Shown here: positions 1 through 8,938 of the stretch, one piece after another
Layout: each line of letters starts with the position of its first letter
Numbering within the stretch: the first letter of the stretch is position 1
Assembly (NCBI RefSeq): GCF_000430705.1
Contig: NZ_AUMN01000001.1
Coordinates: forward strand, 372,001-436,000
Origin: Arthrobacter castelli DSM 16402
GTDB taxonomy: Bacteria; Actinomycetota; Actinomycetes; Actinomycetales; Micrococcaceae
Reading direction: 5' to 3'
Length of the DNA stretch: 64,000 nt
The notes under the pieces: model-generated
Database searches by the model: none
Told to the model about the DNA's origin: nothing
Seen by the model: the letters and a program-made list of their open reading frames with translations, nothing else
Translations under genes and position numbers: made by a program

Positions 1-212
1 GACTGATCAGACCGCTATTCCCGGAGGCCGTCCGCCGCCGGCTCATGCGCCTGGTCTTGCCCAAACCGCCAAAAAGACCTAATCCTCCCAGTGAAGATAC
101 AGTGGCAGAGCTCGTCCGTCGTTTGCAACCGGAAGTAGTGGCCCTGTCCGAATGGACTGGTGGCGAACTATGGTGGGATCTGAACACCGTCTTGGAGAAC
201 CACCGTGGTTAA
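1..212 (+). CDS. Sulfotransferase, C-terminal fragment (cut by window edge)
   Basis: The frame is open from the left edge to a TAA at 210-212, giving the last 69 residues of a protein. The tail ends in a Leu/Trp-rich pattern (SEWTGGELWWDL) that resembles the C-terminus of PAPS-dependent sulfotransferases, where a dynamic helix is followed by a terminal Trp-Leu segment. The P-loop lies outside the window, so the family call rests on the tail and on the two other sulfotransferases within 5.5 kb. The stop overlaps the GTG start of the flippase gene by eight bases, so the two are probably translationally coupled. Likely role (inference): transfer of sulfate to a sugar of the exopolysaccharide made by this cluster. 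Confidence 0.5.
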   Translation, partial: LIRPLFPEAVRRRLMRLVLPKPPKRPNPPSEDTVAELVRRLQPEVVALSEWTGGELWWDLNTVLENHRG

Positions 213-1509
213 ACTCCAGTCCGGCCAGCCTCGCCGCCTCTCCCTGAGGCGAAACTTCAGCTGGAATTTTGCGGGCACCGTCACCTATAACCTTGCTCAG
301 TGGCTGTTGTTGGTCATTCTTGCCCATGTTGCTGGTGCGGCGCAGGTCGGTCTGTTCTCTCTCATGCTGGCTATTTCGGCCCCGGTCTTCCTGACAGTCG
401 GGTTGAACCTGCGAGTCCTGCAAGTTACCGATGCAAGCCGCTTTTGGCGGTTGTCGGAATATTTGGCACTGCGTCACATTCTGAACCTGTTGGCGGTATT
501 GCTCACTGTCGCTGCGGGAGCCATTGCGGGGCTTCATGGTGAGGAACTTTTCGCGCTCGTCATCATAGCTCTGGCCAAGTGTGTCGAGGCGGTCAGCCAA
601 ACGTATTATGCGTACTTCCAGCAGCACGACCGTCTGGATCTGGTCGCTCGTGATTTGGTGGCGCGGAGTGCAACTGGTCCCATATTGTTCCTGATCGGGG
701 TGGCTTACGGAGGGAATCTTGTATTTGGCGCCAGTGGCCTGCTGGTGGGGTGGCTGATACCGCAACTCCTCCTGGATCGCCCGAACGCCCGGCGCCTTGC
801 AGCACAAGGCGGACTGGCACTACGTAGAGAGGGTGGCCTGGACTGGAGATCTATGGTCAGGCTGGCGCGCAAGGGCGTTCCACTGGGATTGGACCAAGGG
901 CTGAGTTCGTTAGCAATAAACATCCCGCGATATGCGGTACAAGGCGTCCTCGGGCCCGCGAGTTTGGGAATCTACGCGACCTTGGCGTATCTCGCTCAGA
1001 CAGTCCAGCTGATCACGTCGACGCTGACAACTGCAGCAATAAACCGGCTCTCTATTCATCATTACGAAGGCAGGAAGAAAGCGTTCCTGCGTCTGTTGAC
1101 CAAGCTTACTGCCTTCGGGATGGCGGTTATGGCAGTGGCGATACTTGGTGCCTTCCTACTGGGAGAGCCCTTCCTGCAACTGGTGCTCGGCGAACAGTAT
1201 GCCGATAGGAGCCTGCTGATCGCGCTCATGCTCAGTGCCGGTGTGACGACCTTTCAACGTGCGCTGTGTAAGGGAGTGGAAGCCGCGCGTCGGTTCAAAA
1301 CATACGTCCTCGTGGATATAGCAACAACTGCGGGCGTTGCAGGTTTGTCTTGGTACTGCGTTGAGCGTTGGGGTCTTGAAGGCGCAGCTGTGGCGATGGC
1401 CGGCGGCTTTGGTATCGGCATTATCGTTGTCGGCGTTGTTCTTTTCGATGTAGTTCGTAAAATGCCCAAGGTAGCTGCATCCGAAGTCCGAGAAGAGCCT
1501 GGGAGTTGA
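205..1509 (+). CDS. Polysaccharide flippase (Wzx/MATE-like)
   Basis: Encodes 434 residues with roughly 12 hydrophobic segments, the usual size and layout of Wzx-type oligosaccharide flippases of the MVF superfamily. Such proteins move undecaprenyl-linked repeat units across the cytoplasmic membrane. The GTG start at 205 has a GGAG about six bases upstream and overlaps the end of the preceding sulfotransferase gene. Three bases separate it from the next gene, a probable polymerase, giving the classic flippase-polymerase pair. No substrate specificity can be read from the sequence. A lipid II flippase or drug MATE is less likely given the glycan-gene neighbours. Confidence 0.78.
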   Translation: MVKLQSGQPRRLSLRRNFSWNFAGTVTYNLAQWLLLVILAHVAGAAQVGLFSLMLAISAPVFLTVGLNLRVLQVTDASRFWRLSEYLALRHILNLLAVLLTVAAGAIAGLHGEELFALVIIALAKCVEAVSQTYYAYFQQHDRLDLVARDLVARSATGPILFLIGVAYGGNLVFGASGLLVGWLIPQLLLDRPNARRLAAQGGLALRREGGLDWRSMVRLARKGVPLGLDQGLSSLAINIPRYAVQGVLGPASLGIYATLAYLAQTVQLITSTLTTAAINRLSIHHYEGRKKAFLRLLTKLTAFGMAVMAVAILGAFLLGEPFLQLVLGEQYADRSLLIALMLSAGVTTFQRALCKGVEAARRFKTYVLVDIATTAGVAGLSWYCVERWGLEGAAVAMAGGFGIGIIVVGVVLFDVVRKMPKVAASEVREEPGS

Positions 1510-1512
1510 TCC

Positions 1513-2898
1513 GTGACCGTTAAACATGCTTCCTCGGCGGCGGAAGTGCGTTCTCGAGTAAGCCCGAGGCGGATCTCTCCCGCTCTCATCGCCTGGCTTA
1601 TTGCTCTCGTGCTGTGCTATATCGGCGAATTAACGGTGTTGGGATCCAAGCAGACGCAGCTCGCCATCTCGCTCATCGGGCTGGCGCATAGTGTCTCGGG
1701 GTTCTGGTCAGATGGAGGGAAGCGCATTAGTGCGCCGGGCATTTCGTTCTTTGCCTCAGCTCTTTTCGTGTATTTTCCGGGAGCTTATTTAGCTCTCACT
1801 CCAGCCGCGATGTTTTACCATCTTGACCTGACTCGAGCGATTACGATCGTCCTGGTTATGCAGGTACTTGCTTATCATCTTGTGTGGCAGTATCGCAGGG
1901 TTTCGAACAGCTCCGACGTCAAGACGATACCGCCAAGTGTCGCTCGGCCTGGTATGGTCCTGGGGCTGGTTTTTCTGGCTGCTGGCGTGGGGGCATCATT
2001 CACAGCAGTGGGAGAAAACCCAATGGTGGATGCATTAGTTTACTCCGGGCTTGTTCTATACGGAGTATCGGCCCTGCACTGCAATCGTAATGCTCTATTC
2101 TCATATTTAGTCATTGCTGCTGGTTTCTTGATTTATCTAGAGATAATTTTCACTGGATTCGGGCGGTTGACGATCGGTTCCTTGGGGATGGCTTTGGCAA
2201 TGGCGGCAACGCATCGCTGGTCTGGCCGCTTGGCAAAGTCCGCGCTGATCATCGGGACTGCTCCAGTGATCGCTTACATGGCCACGAAACGGGTCGATTT
2301 TAAGTCGACTATGGTCTCGAATGTAGATAGTTCGGTGACGGGACTTGAATCGGTGCTGAGCCCCCTGGCCAGATTTTCCCAACTCCTCGATATGTCTATT
2401 TCCGGTGTCCTCGACCATACTTGGGGAGAGTCGATATACGCGTCCGCGGTGGTGCTGATTCCAAGGGCGATCTGGCCGGACAAGCCGGTTGGTTTGGGCG
2501 CGGAATTGGGCGCGATGTTTCGCCCTGATCTTTCGGACTCATATTCAGCGCTTGCCCTGATGCACGGGGAAGCTGTATACGGTTTTGGAATCCTGGGACT
2601 GCTACTCTTGTTCCCGCTGTTTACCTGGATGGTGTCTTTGGTCGATAGACTCATCGTCAACTCACAAACGCGCACGACCAAGGGACTGTCAGACCTGGCA
2701 TTGACGACCGCTGGCGTGACCCTGGCAGCCAGTATCGTAGACCTGACGTGGGGCGGGACGTTTACTTTTGCTTCAGCTGTTGCGCCCCGTTTGGTACTCA
2801 TCCTGGGCGTCTACGCGATAGCCCGTCTCCTGGAAGCGGCAAGGCGCGACCCCGGCGGAAGCAGAGAGATGAAGAACCCGGGCGCGCACGTCCGATAA
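1513..2898 (+). CDS. O-antigen/exopolysaccharide polymerase-like membrane protein (Wzy-type)
   Basis: A 461-residue protein with about 11-12 predicted membrane segments and a long extracytoplasmic loop around residues 255-330 that contains a PRAIWPDKP motif. PR.IWP.KP is common in WzyE-like and oligosaccharide repeat-unit polymerases. These enzymes join repeat units on the outer face of the membrane. The gene starts with GTG four bases after the flippase stop and is the last plus-strand gene of the cluster. It converges on a sulfotransferase gene, with 58 bases between them. The role follows from topology, the motif and the flippase partner; the repeat unit is unknown. Confidence 0.7.
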   Translation: MTVKHASSAAEVRSRVSPRRISPALIAWLIALVLCYIGELTVLGSKQTQLAISLIGLAHSVSGFWSDGGKRISAPGISFFASALFVYFPGAYLALTPAAMFYHLDLTRAITIVLVMQVLAYHLVWQYRRVSNSSDVKTIPPSVARPGMVLGLVFLAAGVGASFTAVGENPMVDALVYSGLVLYGVSALHCNRNALFSYLVIAAGFLIYLEIIFTGFGRLTIGSLGMALAMAATHRWSGRLAKSALIIGTAPVIAYMATKRVDFKSTMVSNVDSSVTGLESVLSPLARFSQLLDMSISGVLDHTWGESIYASAVVLIPRAIWPDKPVGLGAELGAMFRPDLSDSYSALALMHGEAVYGFGILGLLLLFPLFTWMVSLVDRLIVNSQTRTTKGLSDLALTTAGVTLAASIVDLTWGGTFTFASAVAPRLVLILGVYAIARLLEAARRDPGGSREMKNPGAHVR

Positions 2899-2956
2899 AG
2901 TGGTCCGGGCCGGCAGGAAATAGCTCACCAACTGACCGCGAACTTCCCGTCGCAAG

Positions 2957-3874
2957 TTAGCCAGACAGCAGCCGATTCATGAGCCACGTTGGTGCCGCGA
3001 CAAGCCGCTGCTGGGTCGTAGTCAGCTCGTCGCGCCAGCGCTCATCTGCGATCAGCTTCGTAGGTCCGCTGCCGCCACGTCGAGGGTTTCCGACAGCAGC
3101 GTGACTGGTCTCGCGGGGACGCAGCTCATTACCGACGAATGTGGAGGGGTCGAATGCAATCCCGGAGACTGAGCAGAGCGCCTGTGTGACCGTAGCTGGC
3201 CGCTGCATCAGTTCCTCATATCGAATTTTCAGACCATGCTGCGCACGCCATCGACCCAGGGCAGCCGTCGAGTTGGCTGACAGCCAACGGAGTATTGCGG
3301 CCGACAATGAACCGCCTGGAGGTAACGACTCTTCGTTGCCTCGTTGAACATTCCGGGACCGCAGGGTAGAGGCTGCAACCGCCCGGGGATCACGAATGAG
3401 CTGGACCGTCGTTACATTATTGCTGTCATCCAAATCATGAAAGAGGAGTGCGGGCAATGTCTTGGATGTGTCAATCAAGACTTCTGAATCCGTGATTGAC
3501 AGCGCCGAATTCACCAGGGCCGAGGTTGCAGACACCAGCCTCTGCTCGTCGGCAGTCCAGCTGGCAGGATCACGGCGCATCTGCGCAAGACGTCGTGGAC
3601 GTGTGGTTCGCGATAGTCGGGCACGGGTGGTAGCCAAGGTCGAGTATTCATCACGGGTGATTCCGTGTTCAGCCTGAATCTGTCCGAGGGCTGCGCCCCA
3701 AACTTCGCAGTCGATTAAACGCTGACCGCAGGCGCAGCGATTGCCGCGAGCTGCGTCGCGCCAGAAGAGCGCCATCTCGCCGCCATCGAGGACTCTCGGT
3801 TGGGCACCGAGAATTTCGCCCAGAAGAGTCGAGCCGCTGCGCGCGGCGCCCGCGATATAGACGATGGCCGGCAT
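2957..3874 (-). CDS. PAPS-dependent sulfotransferase
   Basis: A 305-residue cytosolic protein. The 5'-phosphosulfate loop is at the N-terminus (AGAARSGSTLLGEIL, residues about 7-21). A 3'-phosphate-binding segment (LIRDPRAVAAS) lies near residue 160. Both are diagnostic of the Sulfotransfer_1/3 families, which transfer sulfate from PAPS to a hydroxyl or amino group. ATG at 3874 has a GGA element 6-8 bases upstream. It ends a minus-strand run with the sugar-phosphate transferase, a second sulfotransferase and a glycosyltransferase, so the acceptor is most likely the exopolysaccharide or its lipid-linked precursor (inference). A cysteine cluster near residues 45-60 (CACGQRLIDCEVW) is typical of actinobacterial members. 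Confidence 0.82.
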   Translation of the reverse strand: MPAIVYIAGAARSGSTLLGEILGAQPRVLDGGEMALFWRDAARGNRCACGQRLIDCEVWGAALGQIQAEHGITRDEYSTLATTRARLSRTTRPRRLAQMRRDPASWTADEQRLVSATSALVNSALSITDSEVLIDTSKTLPALLFHDLDDSNNVTTVQLIRDPRAVAASTLRSRNVQRGNEESLPPGGSLSAAILRWLSANSTAALGRWRAQHGLKIRYEELMQRPATVTQALCSVSGIAFDPSTFVGNELRPRETSHAAVGNPRRGGSGPTKLIADERWRDELTTTQQRLVAAPTWLMNRLLSG

Positions 3875-3883
3875 CAGGCGTCC

Positions 3884-4531
3884 TTATTTGTGGTTGGCTG
3901 GTTGGGAATCGGCGTGCAAAACGCTCCGCAACGTTTCGCTGAGGAACCGGATATCAGACAGCAGCGAGTGATTGTCCACATACTCGCAATTCAATCTGAC
4001 CTTCTCCGGCCAGATTACTTCCCGGTTGTAGCGTTCAGGGTCGTCAGCAACATTGAGCAACTGTTCCTCGTGGCGGAAAGCAATCGTTGCCGGTCCGGTA
4101 ATTCCAGGCCGGACCGACAGTATCCGGCGGTCCGCGTCATCCAGAGTATCTGCAAAGCCGGGTACATCCGGCCGGGGGCCGACTAAACTCATATCCCCCC
4201 GGAGGACGTTAATCAATTGAGGGAGCTCGTCGATCTTCAACTTGCGCATCACGGCGCCGGACCGGGTGATTCTTGAGTCCGCACCCGTCGTGACCGTCGT
4301 CGTGATGAGGGGGGTGTTGCGCATCGTACGGATTTTGAGCAGTTGGAAAAGCTCACCGTGACGGCCCACGCGGCTTTGGCTGAACAGGCCGGAATGTTTG
4401 GTCTCCGCTGCTGCGACGATCACTGCACCGGCGATAACAGGCGCTGTGACAACGAGGAGAACGAAGGAGACGGTCACGTCGAATGCACGTTTGGTTGACT
4501 CACTCCGAGCATTTGGCGTTCGTTCAGGCAT
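3884..4531 (-). CDS. Undecaprenyl-phosphate sugar-phosphate transferase (priming enzyme)
   Basis: About 215 residues, the size of the short WcaJ/PglC-like bacterial sugar transferases. It has one N-terminal membrane segment (near residues 20-40), a SRVGRHGELFQLLKIRTM stretch, a KIDELPQLINVLRGDMSLVGPRPD block and a C-terminal RPGITGP motif. These are the family's catalytic and membrane-association signatures. The enzyme moves a hexose-1-phosphate onto undecaprenyl phosphate and starts repeat-unit assembly. The start is ambiguous: ATG at 4531 or an in-frame TTG at 4537, neither with a strong ribosome-binding site. Both overlap the end of the upstream sulfotransferase gene, consistent with coupling. 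Confidence 0.87.
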   Translation of the reverse strand: MPERTPNARSESTKRAFDVTVSFVLLVVTAPVIAGAVIVAAAETKHSGLFSQSRVGRHGELFQLLKIRTMRNTPLITTTVTTGADSRITRSGAVMRKLKIDELPQLINVLRGDMSLVGPRPDVPGFADTLDDADRRILSVRPGITGPATIAFRHEEQLLNVADDPERYNREVIWPEKVRLNCEYVDNHSLLSDIRFLSETLRSVLHADSQPANHK

Positions 4532-5390
4532 ATCCAAGCTTTTTCATCGTGCTACCGCCTAAGTTCCTCAGGTGCCCGGCCGTTTTATCGCCGAGAGACT
4601 TTTGCCCCTGCCCAATGCTCCTGCTGTTGACGCCCTTGACGGCCTCTGAGCTGAAAGCGTCGCGCTTGTCGAGGAAGTCAAGGATGTGATCCAAGCCATC
4701 GGTGGGAGCCTGGACGAACTGTTCGTACTCAACATTGAGTACCTGATCATCGGGGAGTTTTTGCAGGCCGCGCAAGGAGGAGTCCACGCAGCGCTGCCAC
4801 TGGATCATGGCCAACTCTTCCAGGGTGTGTTCATCCTGCAGCCGCTTAAAGTCGTGCGGCCTCGGTCCCCACCACGAAGTGACCTGTTGGTTCTGAGCCC
4901 GGGCCCCTTTATCGTTGCGCACCTCCAGCCGCTTCCGTGCCATCTTGGCGGCATAGAACGCCAGGTCGGAAGGCGGCGCATACCGTGCCTTGGCCAGGGT
5001 GTATTTCAGGTCGAACTCGGCGTTCCAGCGCCGCACGGCGGAAGCAGCGGCGTCAACACCATCTCGGTGGATAAATACATACTTTGCCTTGGGGAAAGCT
5101 TGTGCCACGAAGTCCACCCGCAAAGAGTTGGCGCAGGTCTTCTCAACAACGGTGTCAGCTTTATACTTTTCGCCGATCCTGGCGAATTGGCGATGCAGGT
5201 AGTGACACACTTCCGGCCGCGCCATACTCGCGGTGAAATCATCGGACTCTTCCCGCCTGTTACCGTGACGCCACACCAGATTGATCTCGTCACATGGCCA
5301 GGTGGCGAAACCCGGCAGCGATGTAAGGACATCCCGGAGCATATTGGTCCCCGAACGTGGCGCTCCGATGATGATGACATCCTGAGTCAT
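4524..5390 (-). CDS. PAPS-dependent sulfotransferase
   Basis: A 288-residue protein with the P-loop directly at the N-terminus (IIGAPRSGTNMLRDVL) and a 3'-phosphate-binding segment (FIHRDGVDAAASAV) near residue 110. The longer open frame to 5474 would overlap the upstream glycosyltransferase, whereas ATG at 5390 has AGGA eight bases before it and places the P-loop where the family has it, so I use 5390. The 3' end overlaps the sugar-phosphate transferase. It shows little obvious similarity to the other sulfotransferase (2957-3874) outside the motifs, so the two may modify different positions (inference). Confidence 0.82.
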   Translation of the reverse strand: MTQDVIIIGAPRSGTNMLRDVLTSLPGFATWPCDEINLVWRHGNRREESDDFTASMARPEVCHYLHRQFARIGEKYKADTVVEKTCANSLRVDFVAQAFPKAKYVFIHRDGVDAAASAVRRWNAEFDLKYTLAKARYAPPSDLAFYAAKMARKRLEVRNDKGARAQNQQVTSWWGPRPHDFKRLQDEHTLEELAMIQWQRCVDSSLRGLQKLPDDQVLNVEYEQFVQAPTDGLDHILDFLDKRDAFSSEAVKGVNSRSIGQGQKSLGDKTAGHLRNLGGSTMKKLGYA

Positions 5391-5400
5391 GTATGAATTC

Positions 5401-6741
5401 CTAGGTTCTCTGGTGGCTTTGGGACAAAAGACCATCCCAACGTTCAAGAATAGCGGTTCGGCTGAACCGGCCACTGGCGACCGCGGTCACCTGCCCGCGT
5501 ATGGACGGTAGCTCATCCTTGGCGGTGATGGTGTCGTCCAGTACTTGAGTCAGACCGGCCGTATCGCCGGGGGCCGCAACAAAGCCTATCCGTTCCCCGG
5601 AGACCATCCGGGCAAGTTCACTGTCTGGCTCCACTACTGCGATCACTGGAAGGTTCTCCGAGAGGTACGTGGCAACCTTGCTCGGATATGCGTAGCGAAT
5701 TACTTCCGGAATGAGGGGCACCAATCCATAATCAGCGGTTCTCATCAGCGCTCGCGCCTGGGCGGGCGAGCCATGAGGCAGGAATCGTATGCGTAGGGAC
5801 GGGCGGCTGGCCTCGGCTTCCGCCGCCAATGCCATGAGTTCTTCTTTCGCGATTCCATCTCCCATGAAAATGATTTCGAGCGATCCGGACCGCCGGTCGT
5901 CGAGGCGCCCCGCTGCGCGTACTATGTCTTGAAGACCTTGAAAACGCCCCAGGTTGCCTGCGAATACAACGCGAATCCGATCGACATCCGCTTCGCCGGC
6001 GGCACGTTCCAGGGAGAGCTCAGACGAGTCAGCATAATCAGGAAGATCGAAGTTGTTGATGATCTGCACGCGGTCGGCAATATCGTGATCCCGTTCCACG
6101 AGAACGTTGAGCATGTCTTCTGAAAGTACGACCACTGACGAGGCCTGGCGGCAGGTCCAGATATCCAATCGCAGCAGCGCCCGATAAATCAGGGGATTGG
6201 CGAACTCTCCGGACAGTGCGCCGATCTCCGGATGCAGGTCCATGCAGTGGTAAATGAACTGTGATCCCCGCATCCTGGCCGCCGCAGCGACGGCGAAGCC
6301 CAACAGCACCGGCGGAGCAGTCGAACACATGATGACGTCATATTTGCGGCCGAACGCGACCCGCAGGAAGACCAGCAGCGGGAAGAGACCCGTATTGATC
6401 AGCTTCTGCACCTTGCCACGACGATCCGACGGCAAGGGAAGGCGATGAACTTTGACATCGTCGACGACTTCACTTCGGGCACGCTTGCCGATGTTTGCGT
6501 CGGGCTTATATGACGGTTGCGATGTCAGTACGTCCACTTGCCGTCCGGCATCCGTCCACTGTGATGCAATGGTGCGAAGTATCGACGCGTATGGGGGAGT
6601 GTCCGGCCAGTAGTAGCGGTGGATCGCCAGAATCCTGGGTGTTTCCGGACTGGGTGTTTCCTGCGGTGACCGGGCCTTCAATGTGCCGCTGACTTTGGCA
6701 GCAAAACTCCGAAACGGCAGTTCAATCACCTTCCATACCAA
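5401..6741 (-). CDS. Glycosyltransferase family 4 (WbuB/WcaI-like)
   Basis: A 446-residue GT-B fold glycosyltransferase. The N-terminal domain begins around residue 35 with LAIHRYYWPDTPPYA, like WcaI and WbuB enzymes. The C-terminal nucleotide-sugar domain includes VVFAGNLGRFQGLQDIVRA, the phosphate-binding glycine-rich segment, and a late PSKVATYLSENLPVIAVV stretch. GT4 enzymes are retaining transferases that extend lipid-linked saccharides on the cytosolic side. It is the first gene of the minus-strand glycan operon and ends ten bases before the sulfotransferase start. The assigned start is a TTG with no clear ribosome-binding site, so the true N-terminus may be a few residues shorter. Confidence 0.82.
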   Translation of the reverse strand: MVWKVIELPFRSFAAKVSGTLKARSPQETPSPETPRILAIHRYYWPDTPPYASILRTIASQWTDAGRQVDVLTSQPSYKPDANIGKRARSEVVDDVKVHRLPLPSDRRGKVQKLINTGLFPLLVFLRVAFGRKYDVIMCSTAPPVLLGFAVAAAARMRGSQFIYHCMDLHPEIGALSGEFANPLIYRALLRLDIWTCRQASSVVVLSEDMLNVLVERDHDIADRVQIINNFDLPDYADSSELSLERAAGEADVDRIRVVFAGNLGRFQGLQDIVRAAGRLDDRRSGSLEIIFMGDGIAKEELMALAAEAEASRPSLRIRFLPHGSPAQARALMRTADYGLVPLIPEVIRYAYPSKVATYLSENLPVIAVVEPDSELARMVSGERIGFVAAPGDTAGLTQVLDDTITAKDELPSIRGQVTAVASGRFSRTAILERWDGLLSQSHQRT

Positions 6742-6930
6742 GGGCCCGATTGCTTTCCGCGATACCGTAGCGGTCCGCTTTAAGGGCCGACGAAACTTGA
6801 GGTCAAAAGCCCGCCGTTCAGCCTACACGGTCATCCCGAACAACCTTTGAACATTTCGCGGCGCGCATCCGTCGCCCTTAATGTTTGTGACGACTGGGGC
6901 GCAGCTGGCGCCCATAGCACGCGTTCACGC

Positions 6931-6936
6931 TAGAAT
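6931..6936 (+). promoter_or_regulatory. Candidate -10 box for thiL
   Basis: TAGAAT, five of six matches to TATAAT, lies 74 bases before the GTG of thiL in the divergent region between the glycosyltransferase and thiL. No good -35 is visible at 16-18 bases upstream, so this is only a candidate. I see no other structured element in 6742-7010. Confidence 0.3.
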
Positions 6937-7010
6937 CGGCGGTTGGGCCAGTCGAATGAAGGCGGGAGCAGATCATCGAAAAGTCAGCGATTCATGACAG
7001 TGACCCTGTT

Positions 7011-7991
7011 GTGGAAGACATTTCCGAGACCGAACTCCTTCAACGCATTTTTCCCCTCCTCGACACCTCGGGGTCAGCGTTGCTCGGCCCGGGCGACGAC
7101 GCCGCTGTGATCGCAGCCCCTGATGGCCGGACAGTTGTCACTATCGATACCCAGGTGCAGGACCAGGATTTCCGGCTGCGCTGGGCCAACGGCTATGAAA
7201 CCACCGGCTTCGACGTCGGGTGGAAGGCGGGGGCACAGAACCTGTCCGACATCAATGCCATGGGGGCCGAAGCCACCGCCATGGTGGTCAGTCTGACCAT
7301 GCCCGGAAAAACGCCCGTTGGCTGGGTCGAAGGCATGGCCCGTGGGCTGGACACTGCAATCAGAGAACTGGGAGGGGGCGCGTGTTCCGTTGCCGGGGGA
7401 GACCTGAGCCGCGGCAGCGAGATCGTGGTGACGGTGACGGTGCTCGGCCACCTCGCCGGCCGTGCTCCAGTGCTGCGCTCCGGAGCCATGCCGGGCGACG
7501 TCGTCGCCCTTGCCGGCACTGCCGGACGGGCTGCTGCCGGTTTCGCCCTGTTGGAAAGCGGACACGGGATGGACACTCTCGACGAGGATCAGCTGGCGCT
7601 GGTGAAGAACCAATGCCGACCGCTGCCCCCGCTGTGGGCAGGGCCGGCGGCGGCTGAGGCCGGAGCAAGTTCCATGATCGACCTCTCCGATGGGCTGGTG
7701 CGCGATTCCGGCCGGGTCGCCACGGCCAGCGGCGTCGTCGTCGACCTCGACCTTGCCGCCGTCGACCGCCTCGCCGCTCCGCTGCAATCAACCGCGGAAC
7801 TGCTGGGCGCCAATGCCCGCGACTGGGCACTCGGAGGCGGAGAAGACCACGGATTGCTGGTTACGTTTAGAGCGGACAAAGAACTGTCGGAGGGCTTCAC
7901 TAGGATAGGCTCGATATACGCTGGAGAAGCAGGAGTCACTATGAATGGCGACCCTCTGACGATCACGGGATGGGATCATTTTGCACACTAA
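7011..7991 (+). CDS. thiL: Thiamine-monophosphate kinase
   Basis: A 326-residue protein of normal ThiL length. It catalyses ATP-dependent phosphorylation of thiamine monophosphate to thiamine diphosphate in the cytosol. Visible family features are the N-terminal LLGPGDDAAVI segment (metal and ATP site), a GGDLSRG motif near residue 130 and a LGGGEDHGLL motif near residue 280. An in-frame stop at 6957-6959 rules out a much longer N-terminus. GTG at 7011 is the first usual start, but it has no convincing ribosome-binding site. The 3' end overlaps the DAK2 gene by 11 bases. The order thiL-DAK2-recG is conserved in actinobacteria. Confidence 0.93.
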   Translation: MEDISETELLQRIFPLLDTSGSALLGPGDDAAVIAAPDGRTVVTIDTQVQDQDFRLRWANGYETTGFDVGWKAGAQNLSDINAMGAEATAMVVSLTMPGKTPVGWVEGMARGLDTAIRELGGGACSVAGGDLSRGSEIVVTVTVLGHLAGRAPVLRSGAMPGDVVALAGTAGRAAAGFALLESGHGMDTLDEDQLALVKNQCRPLPPLWAGPAAAEAGASSMIDLSDGLVRDSGRVATASGVVVDLDLAAVDRLAAPLQSTAELLGANARDWALGGGEDHGLLVTFRADKELSEGFTRIGSIYAGEAGVTMNGDPLTITGWDHFAH

Positions 7992-8931
7992 AACTGCCGC
8001 CAACGCTGCCGGCATGCGGAAGTGGCTGAGCAAATCGGAAGAGTGCTTGGGCAACCACAGCGACCGCCTCAATGCCATCAATATCTTCCCCGTCGCGGAC
8101 GGGGACACAGGCACCAACCTCTACCTGACCATACGAGCGGCCTCCAACGGCGCCGCCGTGGCCGAAACCGAGGACGTCGGCGAAGTTCTCGAGCTCGCAG
8201 CCCAGGCGGCCATGGAAGAAGCCCGGGGCAACTCCGGCACCCTTTTCGCCGTGATGCTGTCCGCAATGGCTGAGCCGCTGCACGGGTCCACGCGGCTGAC
8301 CGGACCGCTGCTCGCCGCGGCGCTGCACCGAGCTCAGATCCGCTCCTGGTCCGCACTGTCCGATCCGGTGCCCGGCACCATGCTGTCGGTGCTGGAATCC
8401 AGTGCGGCGGCCGCGGGCACCGCCGGTCCGGCCGACGAAAGCAACGCCACCCTCAGCGATGTCCTCAACGGGGTCGTTGAAGCAGCACGCAAGGCCGTCG
8501 TCGACACGGAAGCCCAGCTGCAGGCACTGACCGAGGCCGAGGTGGTCGACGCCGGCGGGGTCGGCCTGCTGTTGATCCTGGACACCCTGCGTGCCGTAGT
8601 ACTGCACGAGGACCTCCAAGAAGACCTGCTCGATGGGCTGGCCGGTTACAACGTGCAGGACCCCCACCTCTACGCCGATTTCCCCGACGGGGACGGGGTG
8701 GAAGTAATGTGCACCGTGAACCTGTCACCGCTCGATGCTGCCGGATTGCGGGCGAAGCTGGACGAGATGGGCGACTCGGTGATTATGAGCGCCGTGACCG
8801 AGGTGGAAGAGGGCTACCGGTGGCGGCTGCACGTACACACCGAAGCCTCCGAGCCGGTGCTGGAACAGATTCGTTCCCTGGCCGAACCGTCGAACGTCAG
8901 CGTCACCTCATTGTCGGGCACCCCGGCGTAG
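7981..8931 (+). CDS. DAK2-domain kinase-like protein (DhaL/FakA-like)
   Basis: A 316-residue protein starting at a TTG inside the thiL end. The N-terminal DAK2/DhaL domain carries NIFPVADGDTGTNLYLT, whose aspartates bind Mg-ATP, and a GNSGTLFAVML segment near residue 80. In Firmicutes the homologous FakA is the ATP-binding subunit of fatty-acid kinase and carries additional domains to about 550 residues. Here the protein ends after a short alpha/beta region, so the full FakA tail is missing. No FakB (DegV) gene lies nearby. A dihydroxyacetone kinase role is unlikely without DhaK. Seven bases separate it from recG. Confidence 0.8.
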   Translation: MHTKTAANAAGMRKWLSKSEECLGNHSDRLNAINIFPVADGDTGTNLYLTIRAASNGAAVAETEDVGEVLELAAQAAMEEARGNSGTLFAVMLSAMAEPLHGSTRLTGPLLAAALHRAQIRSWSALSDPVPGTMLSVLESSAAAAGTAGPADESNATLSDVLNGVVEAARKAVVDTEAQLQALTEAEVVDAGGVGLLLILDTLRAVVLHEDLQEDLLDGLAGYNVQDPHLYADFPDGDGVEVMCTVNLSPLDAAGLRAKLDEMGDSVIMSAVTEVEEGYRWRLHVHTEASEPVLEQIRSLAEPSNVSVTSLSGTPA

Positions 8932-8938
8932 GAAGCAT

